DNA of 64,000 nucleotides from Neolewinella maritima (GTDB taxonomy: Bacteria; Bacteroidota; Bacteroidia; Chitinophagales; Saprospiraceae). The notes beneath the pieces are model-generated. The model had not been told where the DNA came from. It searched no databases and was given only the letters and a program-made list of their open reading frames with translations. Below, in pieces: positions 15,963 to 25,406 of the stretch. The stretch lies in the NCBI RefSeq assembly GCF_923081025.1, contig NZ_CAKLPZ010000001.1, positions 372,001-436,000 on the forward strand, read 5' to 3'. The translations under genes were made by a program, and so were the position numbers. Position 1 is the first letter of the stretch. Each line of letters opens with the position of its first letter.

Positions 15963-18518
15963 CTACTCAGGCTCAAAGCCAAGAATAATATTAAACGTGC
16001 TCAGCTTATTGTCGTCTCCCGTCTGTGGGTCGAGCCTGGATTTGTCGAAGCCGTAGCCCCAGTCGAAGCCGAGGGTACCGAACATGGGGAGGAAGACGCG
16101 GGCACCGAGTCCGACACTGCGCTTGAGGTCGAAGGGATTGAAGTCGCGGGCGGTGCGCCAGGCATTGCCGCCCTGGGCGAAGGCAAGGACGAAGATGGTA
16201 CTGGAGGGGTTGAGGGAGAGCGGGTAACGCAGCTCCACCGTGTACTTACTGAAGATGGGGGTGGCGATCTTGCGGTTGCTGCGGGTGACGGGGTCGAAGA
16301 CGAAGTTGTTGGCCAGGTCTTCGATCTCGTAGCCGCGCAGGCTGATAATATCTACACCGGCGAAGGCGAATTGCTGGTTATTGACGCCGTCACCGCCGAG
16401 CTGGAAGCGCTCGAAGGGACTCACGCCTACCGCATCGTCGTAACTGCCTACGTAGCCGAGCTTGGCCTGCGTCTTGAGTACGAGCTTACCGACGACCGGC
16501 GTATACCATTCGGCATTGAACCGCCACTTGTGGTACTCGACGTAGCGGAAGCGCTCCTCTACGGTCTCCAGGTTCTCGGGATTGTTCCGGATACCCAGGC
16601 TACGGTAGGGTGGGGTAGCCTGTAGCGAGAGCTCGATGTTGGAGCCCTGCTTGGGAAAGATCGGGTCGGTGGCCGTATTGCGCGACAGCGAGAACTGGAA
16701 GCTGAAGTTGTTGTAGTTGCCGGTGCGTACTACCTCGTTCTCGTCCGTAGTGAAGAGCTCGCTCCAGTTGTCCAGCGTAAGGGTCTGTAGGTTGAGGCCG
16801 GTGCGGAAGACGAAATTATCGTCCGGCCAGCGCAGGCGGGTACCCAGGCTCACGGAGGCCTGCTGAATGATCAGCTTACGGGCCAGCTGACTCGTGCCGA
16901 AGTCGTACTTGTTGTAGAAGGCCGATACCGACAGCGAGGTTGGCCGTTTACCGCCCAGCCAGGGCTCGGTGATACTGGCGTTGTAGCTCTGATAGAAACG
17001 GCCGTTGGTCTGGGCGCGCAGCGAGAGGCGCTGTCCATCGCCCTGCGGCAGGGGGTGCCAGGCTTCGCGGTTGAATAGGTTGCGCAGGCTGAAGTTATTG
17101 AAGGTCACCCCGAGCGTACCGATGACGCCCCGGTTACCACCCCAGCCGGCGCTGAGTTCCAGCTGATCGCTGGGCTTCTCCTCGACGGTGTAGATGATGT
17201 CTACCGTACCGCGATCCGGATTGACCGGGGTCTCGATGCCGAGGGTTTCCTGGTTGAAGTAGCCCAGGCCGATGATCTGCCGCTGGGAGCGGATGATGTC
17301 GGAGCGACTGAACTTCTGTCCGGGCCGGGTGAAGACCTCGCGGCGGATCACGTGCTCGTGCGTCCGGTCGTTGCCGTTGATGACCACCTTATCGATCGTT
17401 GCCTGCGGACCCTCGAAGATGCGCATCTCCAGATCGATGGAGTCGCCCTCGATGGCTACCTCGATGGGGTCGACGTTGAAGAACAGGTAGCCGTTGTCCA
17501 TGTACAGGGAGGAGACGTCGGCGTTGTCCTGACTGAAGCTCAGCCGGGTCTGTAGTTCTTCTTCGTTGTACACATCCCCCTTTTCGATACCGAGTACCTG
17601 GGCCAGGGTGGCGTCGTCGTAGATCGAGTTGCCCCGCCAGCTGATGTCGCGGAAGTAGTACTGGTTGCCCTCATTGAGCTTGATGTCGATGACCAGTTCG
17701 CCCTTCGCATTGCGGGAGATGCTGTCGCTGAGCACCCGCGCGTCGCGGTAGCCCAGGGTATTATAGTAAGCTACGACGGCCTCCTTGTCGTTCTCGAACT
17801 CGGTGGGCTGGAACTTGGATCCCTTGAGCAGCTTGCGCTTCTCGTTGGTCTCCTTCATCTGTTTTTTGAGCTTCTTGTCCTTCACCGCCGTGTTGCCGGA
17901 GAAATTGATGTCGGCGATCTTGACCCGGTCGTTGCGGTCGATGTCGAAGATCAGGCGCACGGAGTTGGCCCGGCTGGTGTCCTGTACTTCCTCTACCGAG
18001 ACGGTGGCATCCAGGTAGCCCTTTTCGATGTAGTAGCCCCGGATGGCTTCGGCGGCGTTGACTTTGGCGTCTTCGGTGACGATACCGCCGCGGACGATGT
18101 ACTTATTCACTTCCTCATCCAGGTCGTCGTGGCGGCTCTGCTTGGCCCCGGTGAAGGTGTGCTTCAGGAAGCGCGGGCGTTCTTCGACCCGTACGATCAG
18201 GAAGATCACGTCACCGATGGTCTTTTCTTCCTCGATACTCACGTTGGTGAATAGCCGTAGCCGCCACAGATTCTTGATGGCGCGGGGAATATCCGGACCG
18301 GGGATACGGACCTCCTGTCCTACGCTTAGGCCGGTGACCCCGATGATCGCGTTTTCTTCCGCAAAAAAAGCGCCTTCGATCTTGATACCGCCGATCTCGT
18401 ATTCCTGGGGTTCGGAGTAGTCGAACACGGGGAGCTCCAGGGAATCGGTCTGCGCGTGCAGTACCATGGGGGAGCCGAAGAGAACGAGGCAACCGAGACA
18501 CAAAAGGATGTTACGCAT
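15963..18518 (-). CDS. bamA: outer membrane protein assembly factor BamA
   Basis: Essential outer-membrane insertase for beta-barrel proteins. It is 851 aa with a signal peptide (about 1-22, ending LHAQ), five POTRA-like periplasmic repeats (about 30-450; for example NFSGNTAVKDKKLKKQMK and VVINGNDRTHEHVIRREV, classical POTRA sequences), and a C-terminal barrel. LRGYEIEDL supplies the L6 RGY-type motif, and the protein ends near LGFDWGYGFDK and FNIILGFEPE. It lies upstream of no bamBCDE homologue here. uppS is 60 bp upstream on the same strand, a frequent Bacteroidota arrangement. Confidence 0.96.
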   Translation of the reverse strand: MRNILLCLGCLVLFGSPMVLHAQTDSLELPVFDYSEPQEYEIGGIKIEGAFFAEENAIIGVTGLSVGQEVRIPGPDIPRAIKNLWRLRLFTNVSIEEEKTIGDVIFLIVRVEERPRFLKHTFTGAKQSRHDDLDEEVNKYIVRGGIVTEDAKVNAAEAIRGYYIEKGYLDATVSVEEVQDTSRANSVRLIFDIDRNDRVKIADINFSGNTAVKDKKLKKQMKETNEKRKLLKGSKFQPTEFENDKEAVVAYYNTLGYRDARVLSDSISRNAKGELVIDIKLNEGNQYYFRDISWRGNSIYDDATLAQVLGIEKGDVYNEEELQTRLSFSQDNADVSSLYMDNGYLFFNVDPIEVAIEGDSIDLEMRIFEGPQATIDKVVINGNDRTHEHVIRREVFTRPGQKFSRSDIIRSQRQIIGLGYFNQETLGIETPVNPDRGTVDIIYTVEEKPSDQLELSAGWGGNRGVIGTLGVTFNNFSLRNLFNREAWHPLPQGDGQRLSLRAQTNGRFYQSYNASITEPWLGGKRPTSLSVSAFYNKYDFGTSQLARKLIIQQASVSLGTRLRWPDDNFVFRTGLNLQTLTLDNWSELFTTDENEVVRTGNYNNFSFQFSLSRNTATDPIFPKQGSNIELSLQATPPYRSLGIRNNPENLETVEERFRYVEYHKWRFNAEWYTPVVGKLVLKTQAKLGYVGSYDDAVGVSPFERFQLGGDGVNNQQFAFAGVDIISLRGYEIEDLANNFVFDPVTRSNRKIATPIFSKYTVELRYPLSLNPSSTIFVLAFAQGGNAWRTARDFNPFDLKRSVGLGARVFLPMFGTLGFDWGYGFDKSRLDPQTGDDNKLSTFNIILGFEPE

Positions 18519-18578
18519 ACTAGCTTCAATTTGGCGGCGGGTGGGCCGGCCGTCGGGGGTAAGGATAGGAACGAAGGC

Positions 18579-19337
18579 TCAGGGGTTGGTCGCCTGCTTG
18601 AGTTGTTCGCTGGTTTTGCCAAAGCGCCGCTCGCGCTGCTGAAAGTCGATCACGGCGGCGTACAGGTCGTCTTTGCGGAACTCCGGCCAGAGCACGGGGC
18701 TAAAGTAAAATTCGGCGTAGGCCGCCTGCCAGAGAAAAAAGTTGCTCAGCCGGTGCTCGCCGCTGGTACGGATGATGAGCTCCGGATCGGGGTAGGCGTG
18801 GGTGCTCAGCCGGGTACTCAGGTCCGCCTCGTCGAGGGTGTCGGCGTCGAGCCGTCCGGCCGCTACCTCCTGCCCCAGTCGGCGTACGGCGCGGGCGATG
18901 TCCCACTTGCCGCTGTAGTTGAGGGCCAGAATGAGCGTCATACCGTCACCACTGCTGGTCTGCTCGATACCGAGCTGCAGGGCTTCGCGGGTGGCCTGGG
19001 GCAGACCGGCCGTGTCGCCGATCGTGGCCAGGCGGATGCCGTTGTCGAGCATCATCTTCATTTCACTGCCGATGGTATCTACCAGTAGTTGCATGAGCGC
19101 GCCTACTTCCAGCTCGGGCCGGTCCCAGTTTTCGGTACTGAAGGCGTACAGCGTCAGGTAGCCCACGCCCAGTTCCGCACAGGATTCTACGGTGGCCCGT
19201 ACAGACTCCACGGCACTGTGGTGGCCGAACACGCGGGGCTTGCCCTGTCCGGTGGCCCAGCGTCCGTTGCCGTCCATGATCACACCGATGTGGTGTGGCA
19301 GCCGCTGCGTATCGATCTGTGGGAGGAGGTCTGACAT
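18579..19337 (-). CDS. uppS: isoprenyl transferase (undecaprenyl diphosphate synthase)
   Basis: Cytosolic cis-prenyltransferase that builds undecaprenyl diphosphate for peptidoglycan and O-antigen carriers. It is 252 aa from the ATG at 19337; a TTG five codons upstream is possible but less likely because it sits almost on the -7 box. Motifs: HIGVIMDGNGRWA with the catalytic Asp, LTLYAFSTENW, and DPELIIRTSGEHRLSNFFLWQ. It is followed by bamA on the same strand. Confidence 0.96.
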   Translation of the reverse strand: MSDLLPQIDTQRLPHHIGVIMDGNGRWATGQGKPRVFGHHSAVESVRATVESCAELGVGYLTLYAFSTENWDRPELEVGALMQLLVDTIGSEMKMMLDNGIRLATIGDTAGLPQATREALQLGIEQTSSGDGMTLILALNYSGKWDIARAVRRLGQEVAAGRLDADTLDEADLSTRLSTHAYPDPELIIRTSGEHRLSNFFLWQAAYAEFYFSPVLWPEFRKDDLYAAVIDFQQRERRFGKTSEQLKQATNP

Positions 19338-19349
19338 AATAAAGACGGG

Positions 19350-19357
19350 CAAAGGTA
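19350..19357 (-). promoter_or_regulatory. -7 promoter element of uppS
   Basis: TACCTTTG on the minus strand, exact to TAnnTTTG, lies 12 nt before the uppS ATG. It probably serves uppS and bamA together. Confidence 0.6.
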
Positions 19358-19429
19358 GGGATTTAGTCAGGTAGTTCTATAGTTCTGTGGGGGTAGTCAG
19401 ACAGGATAGGCATGCTAGGCGTGTATAGG

Positions 19430-19561
19430 TGGGCGGGGCCGCGGGTGCTTAGGATGCAGACAAGACAGACAACACGGCCACACCTCGGTGTATCCCTCCA
19501 TGGTGCACCACGAGCGAAGCGAGCAATCCCGTTCAGCACATCGCACCTGCGGCCCCGCCCA
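19430..19561. repeat. MITE-like element with 19-bp terminal inverted repeats
   Basis: Left end TGGGCGGGGCCGCGGGTGC (19430-19448) and right end GCACCTGCGGCCCCGCCCA (19543-19561) are reverse complements with one mismatch and bracket 94 bp without an ORF. Partial copies of the GC-rich motif recur at about 33093-33115, 42182-42203 and, inverted, 52543-52566, so it belongs to a dispersed family. The rest of this 306-bp gap holds only a TAGTTCTATAGTTCTG stretch at 19372-19387. No target-site duplication was identified. Confidence 0.55.
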
Positions 19562-19658
19562 TAGTTTACCAGCGAAATTTCACTAAATTGGCCCTTCGGA
19601 AACGTAGTGCGCAGTTTTCGGATGCGATCATGTACTAGGACGAAGCGCCGGCAAATCA

Positions 19659-22454
19659 ATGAAGATACTCCCCTTACTGGCCGCCCTTGTGCTGGCATTT
19701 AGTGGCGCCCTGTCGGCCCAGACGATCCTCAACGGGTCCATTCTCGACGGTGCGACCGGCGATCCCCTCATCGGTGCCAGCGTGCTGGTCAAGGGCACCA
19801 CGACGGGTACCGTGACGGACGTGGACGGAAGCTGGACGCTCACCGTGTCGGGACTGCCCACCATCCTGCAGTTCTCCTACATCGGCTTTGCCCCCACGGA
19901 AGTGGAAGTCGTGGACCTGGAACAGGACTTGGACATCCGCCTCGGCGATAACGCGGTGACCACCGACGTGGTCGAAGTGCGCGGCCGCCGCATCGGTGAA
20001 AAGCAGCAGCAGGCCGCCCTGACGGTAGAGACGCTCGACGCCATTGCCATCAAGGAAACCGCCGCCGCCAACTTCTACGACGGACTGGGAAGCCTCAAAG
20101 ACGTAGACCTCACGGCCGCCAGCCTGGGCTTCAAGATCGTCAATACGCGGGGCTTCAACAGTACCAATCCGGTGCGCTCGCTACAGATCATCGACGGTAT
20201 CGACAACCAGAGCCCGGGACTCAATTTCTCGCTCGGCAACTTTCTGGGGGCCTCCGAACTGGACGTCAACCGGGTAAATTTAGTCGTGGGCGCGTCGTCC
20301 GCCTTCTACGGTCCGAACGCCTTCAACGGGGTGATCGCGATCGAGACGAAGGATCCGTTTTTGCAGCAGGGACTGTCCGCGCAGATCAAGGTAGCCGAGC
20401 GCAACCTGGTCGAGGGCGGCGTACGCTGGGCCGATGCACTGCAGAATAAGGAGGGACAGGACTGGATGGCGTATAAGCTGAACCTATTCGGATTCCGGGC
20501 AGACGATTGGGTTGCCGACAACTACGACCCGGTGTTCGATACTACGCTGGGACGGGACAACCCAGGGGGCTACGATGCGGTCAACATCTATGGGGATGAG
20601 CAGAGCTCAACCTTCGATTACAGTGGTATCCGGTCGCGTCCGGGCCTGGGGGAGATCACCCGGCAGGGCTACCGCGAACTCGACCTAGTCGATTACGACA
20701 GTAAGAACCTGAAGGCGGGCGTAGCCTTTCATTTTCGGCTGAACCCCGAGAAGACCCTGGAAAGTACCGAGCTGTTGGTAAGCAGTAACTACAGTACCGG
20801 AACTACCGTATTTCAGGGGGACAACCGCTTTAGTCTGCGGGACATTCAATTTTACCAGCACCGGCTGGAATTGCGCAACCGCGATAAGTTCTTCCTCCGG
20901 GCCTACATGACGCATGAGGATGCTGGAAATAGTTACGATCCTTATTTCACCGCTATCCGGCTCCAGGACCTAAGCAAAGACGATGTAGCCTGGGCTAGTG
21001 ACTACGCCAGCTACTGGCAGGGTACGGTAGTACGAAAGATCAGTCAACTGGAGGGGTGGCCCGCTTGCTTCCCCCAGAATTGTAGCCTTTCGGAACAGGA
21101 TCAGCAACGCCAAACCTTCCTGGCCCAGCCCGACATACAGGACTTACTGGATGGATACCATATGGACGCCCGCGAGGTAGCCCGGCAGGCAGGTCGCGGA
21201 GCAGGTAACTCGGCTGCTTACGAGGTAGGTACACAACGCTTTGAGCAAGCCTTCGATAGCATAACCTCAACACTAGCCAGTGAGGGTGGCACCCGCTTTT
21301 TCGATCGTTCGGCCCTGTACCACCTGCATGGGGAACGGAAGTTTGCCAGCATCTGGACTCCCAACGCAGATAGCCGACTGGAGGCTACCGTAGGAGCCAA
21401 CGGTAGATTCTACACCCCCAACAGTCAGGGTACCCTACTGCTCGATACGATGGGACGCAACATTGACACCTGGGAGGTCGGTGCATATGGCGGAGGCACC
21501 TTCCACCTCAACAATCGCTATAAATTTAGTGCAAGCTTACGTGCGGATAAGAATCAGAACTTCGATCTGCTCTTCAGCCCCGCGGCCAGTTTCGTCTATA
21601 CGCCGACCGAACGCACCACCCTTCGGGCCTCCTTTAGCTCGGCCATTCGCAATCCTACCCTGAACGATCAGTACCTGTTCTATAACGTAGGGCGAGCTAT
21701 CCTTCTCGGCAACCTTGACGGAATAGAAGGACTGGTAACGGTGGAAAGCGTGCGGGAATTTGCTAACACCCAGGATGCAAGTCGGCTGGAGTACTTTGAT
21801 GTAGATCCGATCCGGCCCGAAAAAGTACGCACGCTAGAGACGGGTTTCCGCACTACGCTATTCGAGAAGTTGTACCTGGATGCTACGTACTACTACAGCT
21901 TCTACACGGACTTCATCGGGTACCAGATCGGCGTGGATCTCGACTTTGCCAACAACCTCATCACCGGGGGGCAGGCCTACCGGGTGTCGGCCAACGCACA
22001 GGATAGAGTGACTACCCAGGGCTTCAGCATCGGGAGCAACTATTACTTTGGGAACTACTTCTCGCTCAATGGTAATTACAGTTGGAACAAGCTCAACACC
22101 GCTACGGAAGATCCCATTATTCCGGCCTTCAACACGCCGGAGAATAAGTACAATATCGGTCTAGCGGGCCGGGACATTCCCGTACTAGAAAACTACCTGG
22201 ATGGCTTCGGCTTCAACGTCACCTACAAGTGGGTGCAGGGCTTCATCTTCGAAGGTTCGCCCCAGTTTACCGGCTTTGTAGATAGCTATGGAATGTTGGA
22301 TGCACAGGTTAACTTTACCCTAGACAAACTGAACACGACCATCAAACTGGGGGCATCCAATCTACTAGACAATCAGGTGTACCAAGTATACGGTGGCCCG
22401 CGTATCGGTAGACTGGCCTATATCTCAGCCACCTACAACTGGCAGAAACGCTAA
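19659..22454 (+). CDS. TonB-dependent receptor with CarboxypepD_reg-like N-domain
   Basis: A 931-aa outer-membrane receptor that imports an unknown ligand using TonB energy. Signal peptide about 1-20 (ending LSAQ), then a carboxypeptidase-D regulatory-like beta sandwich (about 22-105, containing GSILDGATGDPLIGASVLVKG), a plug domain (about 120-250), and a long barrel ending in SATYNWQKR. The plug's RGFNSTNPVRSLQIIDGIDNQ resembles SusC-like and other Bacteroidota receptors, but there is no SusD partner next to it. The secreted hydrolase 32 bp downstream is probably cotranscribed and may release the ligand. Confidence 0.92.
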   Translation: MKILPLLAALVLAFSGALSAQTILNGSILDGATGDPLIGASVLVKGTTTGTVTDVDGSWTLTVSGLPTILQFSYIGFAPTEVEVVDLEQDLDIRLGDNAVTTDVVEVRGRRIGEKQQQAALTVETLDAIAIKETAAANFYDGLGSLKDVDLTAASLGFKIVNTRGFNSTNPVRSLQIIDGIDNQSPGLNFSLGNFLGASELDVNRVNLVVGASSAFYGPNAFNGVIAIETKDPFLQQGLSAQIKVAERNLVEGGVRWADALQNKEGQDWMAYKLNLFGFRADDWVADNYDPVFDTTLGRDNPGGYDAVNIYGDEQSSTFDYSGIRSRPGLGEITRQGYRELDLVDYDSKNLKAGVAFHFRLNPEKTLESTELLVSSNYSTGTTVFQGDNRFSLRDIQFYQHRLELRNRDKFFLRAYMTHEDAGNSYDPYFTAIRLQDLSKDDVAWASDYASYWQGTVVRKISQLEGWPACFPQNCSLSEQDQQRQTFLAQPDIQDLLDGYHMDAREVARQAGRGAGNSAAYEVGTQRFEQAFDSITSTLASEGGTRFFDRSALYHLHGERKFASIWTPNADSRLEATVGANGRFYTPNSQGTLLLDTMGRNIDTWEVGAYGGGTFHLNNRYKFSASLRADKNQNFDLLFSPAASFVYTPTERTTLRASFSSAIRNPTLNDQYLFYNVGRAILLGNLDGIEGLVTVESVREFANTQDASRLEYFDVDPIRPEKVRTLETGFRTTLFEKLYLDATYYYSFYTDFIGYQIGVDLDFANNLITGGQAYRVSANAQDRVTTQGFSIGSNYYFGNYFSLNGNYSWNKLNTATEDPIIPAFNTPENKYNIGLAGRDIPVLENYLDGFGFNVTYKWVQGFIFEGSPQFTGFVDSYGMLDAQVNFTLDKLNTTIKLGASNLLDNQVYQVYGGPRIGRLAYISATYNWQKR

Positions 22455-22486
22455 ACCCTTCTAACTACTCTTTAAATCTATTACTT

Positions 22487-24109
22487 ATGCGAATTCTTTA
22501 CCTATTTGCTTTTGCCCTCTTAGGAGCGGCATTACAACCCGTCAACGCTCAGACGCGCTACGTAGACTCTTCCTTCGCGGTAAGTGCTGCTACCGAAGTG
22601 GTGTACGCCAATAACTTTGACATTTTGCGGATGGCCAACCGCGATCTTATGATGGACATCTACCAGCCCGTAGGTGACACGACCACTACCGAGCGCCCAA
22701 TGGTGGTCATCTGGCCCACCGGTAGCTTTCTTCCCCAGTACTTCAACGGTAGTCCCTACGGAAGCCGCAAGGATTCGGTCAACGTCGAGATCGCCAAGCG
22801 CTTAGTGCAGCGTGGATATGTCGCAGCTGTTGCGGAATACCGGGTAGGATGGAGCCCTACGGCCGATCAGGATACCCGAACCGGTACGCTCCTGCGCGCT
22901 GTCTATCGGGCCGGTCAGGATGCTCATGCTGCCGGACGCTTCCTACGTAAAACGGTCGCTGAAGACAACAACCCCTACAACATCGACACTAGCCGCCTGG
23001 TCTACTGGGGCAACGGCTCCGGTGGGTACTTGGCACTCGCCCATGCATTCCTCGACGACATCGATGAAATCCTGACAAACCCTGATTTCTACGATGAAGA
23101 CGGAGTACAGCTGGTATCTGAGGAGGTCAACTCTAACCCTCAGGGTACGACAACTACGGCCCAGAATGTAGTCAACCACCCAGGCTACATGTCCGATGTA
23201 GCCCTAACCGTGAATATGGCGGGGGCACTCGGCGACACGGCCTGGATCGACACAACGGAAAACGAGCCTGGTGTGATCGCATACCATAGCTTCACCGACC
23301 CGTTTGCTCCATTCAATGCCGGTCTGGTTCAGGTACCCGTACCCAACGGATCGCTTCCCGTCATCGACGTTCTAGGCTCGAACACCATCATCGCTATCGC
23401 CAACGGAAGTGGACTAAATGATGCCATGGCACCCGCCAATGCGCTGCAGTTGCCAGCACCGTTCAGTGCGCTATCTACCGCTGTGAACCAGCGCAACGCC
23501 GCTTACAAGAACATCACGCGTACTTCGCCCATTCCCGGAAATACGGATGATTCTTTCCCCCTTTCCCGGGATAATATGTACCCCATTCTGCGGAACCGCG
23601 GCGCTTCGCCAACTGCAGGGATTTACAATTGGTTTGACGAGACTACCCTACGGGCTCAGATTACCGGTATCAACGCGAATGTGCCCGGAGCCAATATAAA
23701 TGCTGATGCAGTCGTCGAGGGTGAAGACATCACTAACCCCAACCGGAACAATCCCGCTGAGGCCAAGCTGTTCATCGACACCATGATGGCCCACTTCATT
23801 CCCCGTGCGTGGTACCAGCTTGAGCTTGCGGACATCACCGTGTCCACCGAAGACCTCCTCACCAACGCCTCCGTAGGCCTGGAGATCTTCCCCAACCCCG
23901 GCACCACCGGTTTCACCATCCGTGTCGCCAACAGCGAGCGCATCCGTCAGATCGACGTGTACGACCTGCGTGGCAGCCGCGTAGCCCAGGTGAAGGGCAT
24001 CGATCAGTCGAGCTACGTACTGGACCGAGGCAACCTGGCCAACGGCAGCTACATCATCCAGCTTCGCTTCGATGAGGGTACTACCGCACGGAAGGTATTT
24101 CTGCGGTAA
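22487..24109 (+). CDS. secreted alpha/beta hydrolase with T9SS C-terminal sorting domain
   Basis: A 540-aa exported protein. Signal peptide about 1-21 (ending VNAQ). The middle resembles carboxylesterase/lipase-type alpha/beta hydrolases: MDIYQPVGD, the oxyanion-region PMVVIWPTGSF, GYVAAVAEYRVGW, and a candidate nucleophile in YWGNGSGGYLAL (NGSGG in place of the usual GxSxG). The final 80 residues, LEIFPNPGTTGFTI through GSYIIQLRFDEGTTARKVFLR, are a classical type A T9SS sorting domain. It would be exported by the system whose gldLMN genes are in this window. The 3' part (from about 23820) is more GC-rich than the middle of the gene. Confidence 0.87.
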   Translation: MRILYLFAFALLGAALQPVNAQTRYVDSSFAVSAATEVVYANNFDILRMANRDLMMDIYQPVGDTTTTERPMVVIWPTGSFLPQYFNGSPYGSRKDSVNVEIAKRLVQRGYVAAVAEYRVGWSPTADQDTRTGTLLRAVYRAGQDAHAAGRFLRKTVAEDNNPYNIDTSRLVYWGNGSGGYLALAHAFLDDIDEILTNPDFYDEDGVQLVSEEVNSNPQGTTTTAQNVVNHPGYMSDVALTVNMAGALGDTAWIDTTENEPGVIAYHSFTDPFAPFNAGLVQVPVPNGSLPVIDVLGSNTIIAIANGSGLNDAMAPANALQLPAPFSALSTAVNQRNAAYKNITRTSPIPGNTDDSFPLSRDNMYPILRNRGASPTAGIYNWFDETTLRAQITGINANVPGANINADAVVEGEDITNPNRNNPAEAKLFIDTMMAHFIPRAWYQLELADITVSTEDLLTNASVGLEIFPNPGTTGFTIRVANSERIRQIDVYDLRGSRVAQVKGIDQSSYVLDRGNLANGSYIIQLRFDEGTTARKVFLR

Positions 24110-24132
24110 GTCAGTGACTTAAGTCTACAATC

Positions 24133-24166
24133 AACGACCCCGTCAGCCCAGCTGGCGGGGTCGTTT
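24133..24166 (+). terminator. rho-independent-type terminator after the hydrolase gene
   Basis: AACGACCCCG and CGGGGTCGTT form a near-perfect stem extended by CAG/CTG, followed by TTTTAG. It lies 24 bp after the hydrolase stop and just before the end of the converging beta-barrel gene, where it could serve both strands. Confidence 0.8.
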
Positions 24167-24175
24167 TAGTTTGTC

Positions 24176-25237
24176 CTACTTAATCAGCTCCTTCGGCGGT
24201 GCCAGGAACAGCCCTACCCGAAAGAAGGGCCGCCCCTGTACCGTGGTTTCGATGTCTAGATCGATCGTCTCGGCCGGATTGAAGCGGGTGGTCACTGGGA
24301 TGTAGTAGCCTGCCTGTCCGAATACCCACACCCACCTGGATACGCTGTGCTCGTACTGTAGCATACTACGGATGCCGTTGTTGCGCAGGAAGAACTGCCC
24401 CAGCTCCTCGAAGCCGCCCCGGCTCCCGGTATTGATGGCGTAGTACTTGCTATCGAAGGTGGCGCCCAGCAGGAAGGTATTGACCATGCGCCTGCCTACA
24501 TTGCGCCGCAGGTAGGCCTGTCCGGGCAGGGCGGTCTGCAGTCCCCAGCGCGCGTTGAAGGTGCGGTTGTACACGAAGAAGGGTAGGGCGATCTGCCGGG
24601 CCTTGTTGTTGCTGTAGGTGATGCCCACGGCCCACTCGGTATCCTCGTCGACCTTCTTGCCGTACACCGCCGCGGCACTGTAGGTACGGTAGATACCGTC
24701 GAAGTTGATCAAACCCTGGTAGTCGCCGTTATAGGATATCCGGAAGCGGCCCGAGGAGTAGAAGCGATCGTCCCAGCTGTGGGTCACATAGGCGGAAAGC
24801 TTATTGGCCTTCAGCCGCCGCTCGTCCAGTAGTTGAAACAGGGTTTGCTTGTCCTCGAAGCCTACGTAGGGGTCGTCGAAGAAGTACTTTTCCGTATCCC
24901 ATTCGTAGCCCAGCAGCACCTTCGTACGCGGCTTATTCAGCAGCGGTACCTTGAACTTGAAGGTGAACTGCTCCAGGTGAGTCACGGTCTGGGTACCTCC
25001 GGTGATACCGTCCTGGCCCGTCCAGTCGAACTTCGGCTGCGTCTCGTAGCGGATGCTTACACCCCGGCTCTGGCTCCGGTAGCGCACCCCCGGGCGGGAG
25101 TATACCGGCAGATCATCCGTCAGCGCCTCCAGGTTGCCCTGTTCAAGCGTCAGTTGCGCCGCGATAGCCATCGGGGCAAGTGCGAGGAATAGCGGGAGCA
25201 GCAGGAGCCTGAAGCTGAGACGGAGGGGTTGAAGCAT
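24176..25237 (-). CDS. outer membrane beta-barrel protein, unknown function
   Basis: A 353-aa protein from the ATG at 25237; the frame is open 26 codons further upstream, but the residues after this ATG form a clear signal peptide (MLQPLRLSFRLLLLPLFLAL, cleaved near IAAQ). The mature part is made of alternating amphipathic strands rich in Tyr, Phe, Arg and Gly, as in Bacteroidota outer-membrane barrels, and it may belong to the DUF6268-type group (not certain). It ends LFLAPPKELIK, not in an aromatic. Function unknown. Confidence 0.75.
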   Translation of the reverse strand: MLQPLRLSFRLLLLPLFLALAPMAIAAQLTLEQGNLEALTDDLPVYSRPGVRYRSQSRGVSIRYETQPKFDWTGQDGITGGTQTVTHLEQFTFKFKVPLLNKPRTKVLLGYEWDTEKYFFDDPYVGFEDKQTLFQLLDERRLKANKLSAYVTHSWDDRFYSSGRFRISYNGDYQGLINFDGIYRTYSAAAVYGKKVDEDTEWAVGITYSNNKARQIALPFFVYNRTFNARWGLQTALPGQAYLRRNVGRRMVNTFLLGATFDSKYYAINTGSRGGFEELGQFFLRNNGIRSMLQYEHSVSRWVWVFGQAGYYIPVTTRFNPAETIDLDIETTVQGRPFFRVGLFLAPPKELIK

Positions 25238-25406
25238 GGGGCTGAGGCGGCGGGGGGTATGAGCGGTCTGCAGCAGCGCAAACGCACCGAATACAACTAC
25301 CGGGTGGGCGCACAATGTTCACCCGCTGTTGCAGTGGTTCTAGCGCCCTGATCTACCCAATGCCGCGCGAACCCCTTTCTTTGTCCCGCTAAACCACCTT
25401 TCCGCC

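Noticed and set aside
24418-24520. Second start for the beta-barrel protein and small internal frames
   Set aside because: They overlap strands of the conserved barrel and lack signals; ATG 25237 with a signal peptide explains the gene.
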